Shown here one piece after another: positions 60,690 through 64,000 of a DNA stretch of 64,000 nt (the stretch's first letter is position 1; every line of letters begins with the position of its first letter). The DNA is from an uncultured Porphyromonadaceae bacterium (lineage in GTDB: Bacteria; Bacteroidota; Bacteroidia; Bacteroidales; Barnesiellaceae), in assembly GCA_900538555.1 (NCBI GenBank), contig UPYI01000010.1, forward strand, positions 1 to 64,000, read 5' to 3'. The notes under the pieces were generated by a model, which saw nothing but the letters and a program-made list of their open reading frames with translations, was not told the origin of the DNA and made no database searches. Both the position numbers and the translations under genes were made by a program.

Positions 60690-61291
60690 CAGAGAAGGAA
60701 AAACGGGTTGCCGGGATGCCGTACGATCCGAACCACGATGCCGAGCTGCTGGACGAGATGTCGCGGGCGGGAGAACTCTGTTGGCGTTACAATTCATTAT
60801 CTCCGCAAGATGAAGCTGCCCGCAAGGAATTGCTCCGTACTCTGTTGGGTAGGGTCGGAGACGATTTCACCATCCGTTCGCCTTTTTTCTGCGATTATGG
60901 CTACAACATAACGATCGGACGGAATTTCTTTGCCAATGTCAATTGGGTGGTGCTCGATGCAGCTCCGGTAACGATAGGCGATAACGTATTTATCGCGCCG
61001 AATGTCGGGATTTATACTGCCGGTCATCCGTTGGATGCGGAGGAGCGTGGCAGGGGGACAGAATATGCCCGGGCGGTGACGATCGGGAACGATGTATGGA
61101 TCGGGGCGGGTGTATCGGTTTTACCCGGAGTGACGATTGGCGATAGGGTTGTAATCGGAGCCGGAAGTGTAGTGAACCGGGATATACCTGCCGATTCGCT
61201 GGCAGTAGGTAATCCTTGCCGGGTAGTCCGTTCGTTGAAGAAGGACCCGGCTTCCGATACGGACTTTGAGCCGAAGAGCAGAAAAATATAG
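60686..61291 (+). CDS. maltose/galactoside O-acetyltransferase (LbH fold)
   Basis: 201 residues from ATG 60686 (overlaps the CorC-like stop by ATGA). N-terminal Maa helical domain (KRVAGMPYDPNHDAELLDEMSRAGELCWRYNSL, landmarks), then the left-handed beta-helix with hexapeptide repeats (VTIGDNVFIAPNVGIYTAGHPLD, VTIGNDVWIGAGVSVLPGVTIGDRVVIGAGSVV). The catalytic His is in TAGHPLD. These enzymes transfer acetyl groups from acetyl-CoA to sugars such as maltose or galactosides, and may detoxify them. The substrate is not known here. Coupled to the CorC-like gene, with no obvious functional link. Confidence 0.9.
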   Translation: MTEKEKRVAGMPYDPNHDAELLDEMSRAGELCWRYNSLSPQDEAARKELLRTLLGRVGDDFTIRSPFFCDYGYNITIGRNFFANVNWVVLDAAPVTIGDNVFIAPNVGIYTAGHPLDAEERGRGTEYARAVTIGNDVWIGAGVSVLPGVTIGDRVVIGAGSVVNRDIPADSLAVGNPCRVVRSLKKDPASDTDFEPKSRKI

Positions 61292-61379
61292 AAAGGAAGA
61301 TAAATAGTTATGCCCGAAAACATACCGGCATTGCTTTTTTATTATTAAATTTGCAACTGAATTTTGAAAAACAAAGGCA

Positions 61380-62396
61380 ATGATTGAGAAGATAAATCGT
61401 TTAAAAGCCGAAATAGAGAATTTAAAGGCTTCCAGATCGGACGAAATAGAAGCAATCCGCATTAAATATCTGAGTAAGAAAGGCGAAATATCGCAACTGT
61501 TCAACGACTTTCGGGAAGTGGCTGCTGACCAGAAAAAAGAGGTCGGCAAATTGCTGAACGAACTGAAAGAACGTGCGACTACCCGGATCAACGAACTGAA
61601 AGCAGAGTTCGAGAATACGGGAGAAGCGGTGAATATCGACCTTACCCGCACGCCCTATCCGGCTAAGTTGGGTTCGCGTCACCCGCTTTCGATTGTGAAA
61701 AATGAGATTTGCGATATATTCGGACGTCTCGGTTTTACGATTGCCGAAGGTCCGGAGGTAGAAGACGACTGGCACGTATTCTCTTCATTGAACTTTGCGG
61801 AAGATCACCCTGCCCGCGATATGCAGGATACGTTCTTTATCCAACGTTCGCCCGACGTGCTGTTGCGTACACACACCTCGTCGGTGCAATCGCGTGTGAT
61901 GGAGCACACCCAGCCGCCGATCCGCATCATCTGTCCGGGTCGCGTCTATCGTAACGAAGCGATCTCGTATCGTGCACACTGTTTCTTCCATCAGGTAGAG
62001 GCCTTGTATGTCGATAAGAATGTTTCGTTTGCCGATCTGAAACAAACCCTGCTCTATTTTGCGAAAGAGATGTTCGGCAACGATACGAAAATACGTCTGC
62101 GTCCCTCTTACTTCCCCTTTACCGAACCTTCTGCCGAAATGGACATCTCCTGTAACCTGTGCGGCGGGAAAGGCTGTGCTTTCTGCAAACATACCGGTTG
62201 GGTGGAAATATTGGGCTGCGGAATGGTCGATCCCAATGTGTTGGAAGCCTGCGGTATCGATAGCAAGGTATATAGCGGTTTTGCTTTGGGTATGGGTGTT
62301 GAGCGTATCACCAACTTGAAATATCAGGTAAAAGACCTGCGCATGTTCTCGGAGAACGATGTCCGTTTCTTGGAAGAATTTGAATCTGCGCACTGA
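61380..62396 (+). CDS. pheS: phenylalanyl-tRNA synthetase alpha subunit
   Basis: 338 residues. PheS with PheT charges tRNA-Phe. The N-terminal coiled coil (about 1-85) that grips tRNA is present. The class II core includes HPLSIVKNEICDIFGRLGFT (about 101-120), FRVYRNEAISYRAHCFFHQVE-type motif 2 (read here as GRVYRNEAISYRAHCFFHQ, near 190-208) and motif 3 (FALGMGVERI near 300-310). A CNLCGGKGCAFC four-cysteine loop (about 254-265) suggests a bound metal; this insertion is shared by many bacterial PheS. pheT is not adjacent on this strand. Terminator T5 follows. Confidence 0.96.
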   Translation: MIEKINRLKAEIENLKASRSDEIEAIRIKYLSKKGEISQLFNDFREVAADQKKEVGKLLNELKERATTRINELKAEFENTGEAVNIDLTRTPYPAKLGSRHPLSIVKNEICDIFGRLGFTIAEGPEVEDDWHVFSSLNFAEDHPARDMQDTFFIQRSPDVLLRTHTSSVQSRVMEHTQPPIRIICPGRVYRNEAISYRAHCFFHQVEALYVDKNVSFADLKQTLLYFAKEMFGNDTKIRLRPSYFPFTEPSAEMDISCNLCGGKGCAFCKHTGWVEILGCGMVDPNVLEACGIDSKVYSGFALGMGVERITNLKYQVKDLRMFSENDVRFLEEFESAH

Positions 62397-62443
62397 TAAG
62401 CCGATAAGATAAATACGGGACGGTGCGTCGAAATGACACGTCT

Positions 62444-62490
62444 AAAAGGGGTTGCGTCGAAAACTTGCATTTCGAAACGCCCCTTTCTTT
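62444..62490 (+). terminator. pheS terminator T5
   Basis: AAAAGGGG-TTGCGTCGAAA and its partner TTTCGAAACGCCCCTTT pair with one bulge, followed by CTTTG. Same family as T1 to T4. Confidence 0.82.
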
Positions 62491-62542
62491 GTATAAACGG
62501 AAAAATAAACCGGGAGGCAACCTCCCTCAATAAAGATGCGGT

Positions 62543-63193
62543 ATGACCCTTAAAGAACGTTATCAAGGTGTAATCGAATGGTTTACGAATAATATGCCGG
62601 TGGCGGAAACCGAGTTGCATTACGACTCTCCGTTTCAATTGCTGGTAGCGGTGATTCTGTCGGCGCAATGTACCGACAAGCGGGTGAACATGATCACGCC
62701 GGCTTTGTTCGAGGCATATCCCACGCCGGAAAAAATGGCGGCGGCAACCCCCGAGGAGGTATTCGAATACATCAAAAGCGTATCGTATCCCAATAATAAA
62801 TCGAAACATCTGGTAGGTATGGCACGCCGTCTGTTGGACGAATTTGGAGGCGTGATTCCGTCCGAGGTCGAAGAGTTGCAAAAACTGCCGGGAGTAGGGC
62901 GTAAGACCGCCAATGTTGTGGCATCGGTTGTATTCAACAAGGAAGCGATGGCGGTCGATACCCATGTGTTCCGTGTGTCGAACCGCATCGGTTTGACCAA
63001 CCATTCCAAAACGCCGCTCGAAACCGAACGGACTTTGGTAAAGAATATTCCCGGACACCTCCTTCCCATAGCGCATCATTGGCTTATTCTGCATGGTCGC
63101 TATGTATGTACGGCGCGTAAGCCGAACTGTCTGGAATGCGGTATCCGGGAATATTGCAAATCGTATAATCCCGATTTTAAATCCGGGGAATAA
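62543..63193 (+). CDS. nth: endonuclease III (DNA glycosylase/AP lyase)
   Basis: 216 residues. Nth removes oxidised pyrimidines and cleaves the DNA backbone. The helix-hairpin-helix ELQKLPGVGRKTANVV (about 111-126) carries the catalytic Lys, VDTHVFRVSNRIG (about 137-149) the catalytic Asp, and the C-terminal loop C-x6-C-x2-C-x5-C (CTARKPNCLECGIREYC, about 188-204) binds a 4Fe-4S cluster. The gene ends with a 17-bp convergent overlap with manA. Confidence 0.96.
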   Translation: MTLKERYQGVIEWFTNNMPVAETELHYDSPFQLLVAVILSAQCTDKRVNMITPALFEAYPTPEKMAAATPEEVFEYIKSVSYPNNKSKHLVGMARRLLDEFGGVIPSEVEELQKLPGVGRKTANVVASVVFNKEAMAVDTHVFRVSNRIGLTNHSKTPLETERTLVKNIPGHLLPIAHHWLILHGRYVCTARKPNCLECGIREYCKSYNPDFKSGE

Positions 63194-64000
63194 AGCTCTC
63201 CAAGATTTTGGCATCTTGCCGGGCTTCGATCGTTATCTCTTTCATCGAGGCGGGGACTAACAGGGTCTGACCCTGGCACAAGGTGGTCTTTTCTCCGTTG
63301 GCATCGGTAAATACCGCTTCTCCTGCCATGCAAATGTAGATGACAAACGAATCGAGCGACGCGATATCGCGTTTTACACAATGCGAAAGTTCCAGCAAGT
63401 CGGTTGTAAAGTAAGAACATTCGACTACCGGTACGAAGCTGTCGGTTTTTGAAGTGTACACGGTTTTCATGCGGTCGCCGCACATCGTGTAGTCGATAGC
63501 GTCTTTGGCTTGCTCGGTATGCAGCTGGCGTCCGTTTCCTTGTGCGTCTTTACGGTTGTAGTCGTAGATACGGTAGGTGATGTCGGAGCTTTGTTGTATT
63601 TCGGCGATCAGCAACCCTTTACCGATGGCATGGACGCATCCGGCGGGCAAGAAGAAAACATCGCCGCTTTTCACTGCGTGGAATTGCAGTACATCCATGA
63701 TCGTATTGTTCTCTACACGTGCCACATACTCTTCGGGAGTGATCTGGTGTGTGAAGCCGGAGTAAAGACCTGCACCCGGTTCTGCTTCTATGACATACCA
63801 CATTTCGGTTTTTCCGAACGAGTTGTGGCGGATTTTTGCCATTTCGTCGTTAGGGTGTACTTGGATGGAGAGGTTGTCGCGTGCGTCGATGAATTTGATC
63901 AGCAACGGGAACTTCTCGCCGAAACGTTCCATTACGTGCTTGCCCAGCAGATTTTCTTTGTCGCGGGCGATCAGGTCGGTTAAGGACATGCCTTTGTCCG
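63177..64000 (-). CDS. manA: mannose-6-phosphate isomerase, class I (N-terminus beyond window)
   Basis: 274 codons lie in the window; the frame remains open to base 64000. The Met at 63989 is internal to the family (KGMSLTDLIA), so the gene extends past the edge. The enzyme interconverts mannose-6-phosphate and fructose-6-phosphate, linking glycolysis and GDP-mannose synthesis. Zinc ligands are visible in IQVHPND (His) and the GCVHAIG His, and QQSSDITYRIYDYNR near the middle is typical. The C-terminal cupin ends with ILESFIPRI. It overlaps nth by 17 bp, tail to tail. Confidence 0.92.
   Translation of the reverse strand, partial: DKGMSLTDLIARDKENLLGKHVMERFGEKFPLLIKFIDARDNLSIQVHPNDEMAKIRHNSFGKTEMWYVIEAEPGAGLYSGFTHQITPEEYVARVENNTIMDVLQFHAVKSGDVFFLPAGCVHAIGKGLLIAEIQQSSDITYRIYDYNRKDAQGNGRQLHTEQAKDAIDYTMCGDRMKTVYTSKTDSFVPVVECSYFTTDLLELSHCVKRDIASLDSFVIYICMAGEAVFTDANGEKTTLCQGQTLLVPASMKEITIEARQDAKILESFIPRI

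Overview
This 64 kb window is chromosomal DNA from a member of the Bacteroidales. The order is well supported. The genus is only a guess, with Barnesiella/Coprobacter-like organisms plausible. Supporting signs are Bacteroidota promoters of the form TTTG-N19-21-TAnnTTTG in front of many genes, few Shine-Dalgarno sites, a SprA outer-membrane translocon with a probable type IX secretion cargo, a carboxypeptidase-regulatory-domain/beta-barrel receptor, an archaeal-type ProRS, an EF-G2-type translation factor and an RprX/RprY-like two-component system. I saw no rRNA, CRISPR array, prophage or intact transposon. Two tRNA genes are present: Ser-GCT and Gln-CTG.

Layout. 1-6.5 kb: the end of a TolB-like lipoprotein gene, clpB, then an outer-membrane protein and a full-length paralogue of the first lipoprotein. 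6.8-11.3 kb: a 1,511-residue surface protein with a C-terminal sorting domain. 11.7-12.7 kb: a tightly overlapping DUF3791-DUF3990-DUF3791 cassette. 13-24.5 kb: tgt, an LptF/G permease, an ECF sigma factor, an outer-membrane receptor, an OmpA-like protein, proS, an accessory DUF1016 nuclease with an insertion-sequence scar behind it, and a ScdA-like di-iron protein coupled to an atypical LuxR-type regulator. 24.9-39.2 kb: ruvA, the giant sprA, a Ppx/GppA phosphatase, tRNA-Ser, mltG, dnaB and ispE. 39.4-50.8 kb: grpE-dnaJ, a YitT-like protein, a dihydrouridine synthase, a DUF2007 protein, an ABC-F protein, a MATE exporter, a HAD phosphatase, a collagen-like lipoprotein, nadC and rlmH. 50.8-64 kb: a DUF2490-like protein, hemW, EF-G2, rprXY, plsC, tRNA-Gln, a CorC-like protein with an acetyltransferase, pheS, nth and the 3' part of manA.

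Most genes are housekeeping. The unusual signal lies between them. (1) A dispersed repeat of about 80 bp ends in a complete promoter and always points at the next start codon (ruvA, ppx, ispE, a YitT-like gene, a DUF2007 gene, ABC-F, rlmH, a receptor gene and others). It carries a short inverted repeat whose arms change together between copies, and it forms tandem arrays of three to four units. (2) A second family joins a GGGGTTG...CAACCCC terminator hairpin to a roughly 110 bp intergenic repeat. Together these look like interchangeable promoter and terminator cassettes spread through the genome. (3) Smaller points are an EF-G2 lacking GTPase residues, three palindromes inside the DUF1016 gene, a 48 bp scar made of two insertion-sequence ends joined together, the DUF3990 cassette, and several candidate structured leaders or small RNAs.
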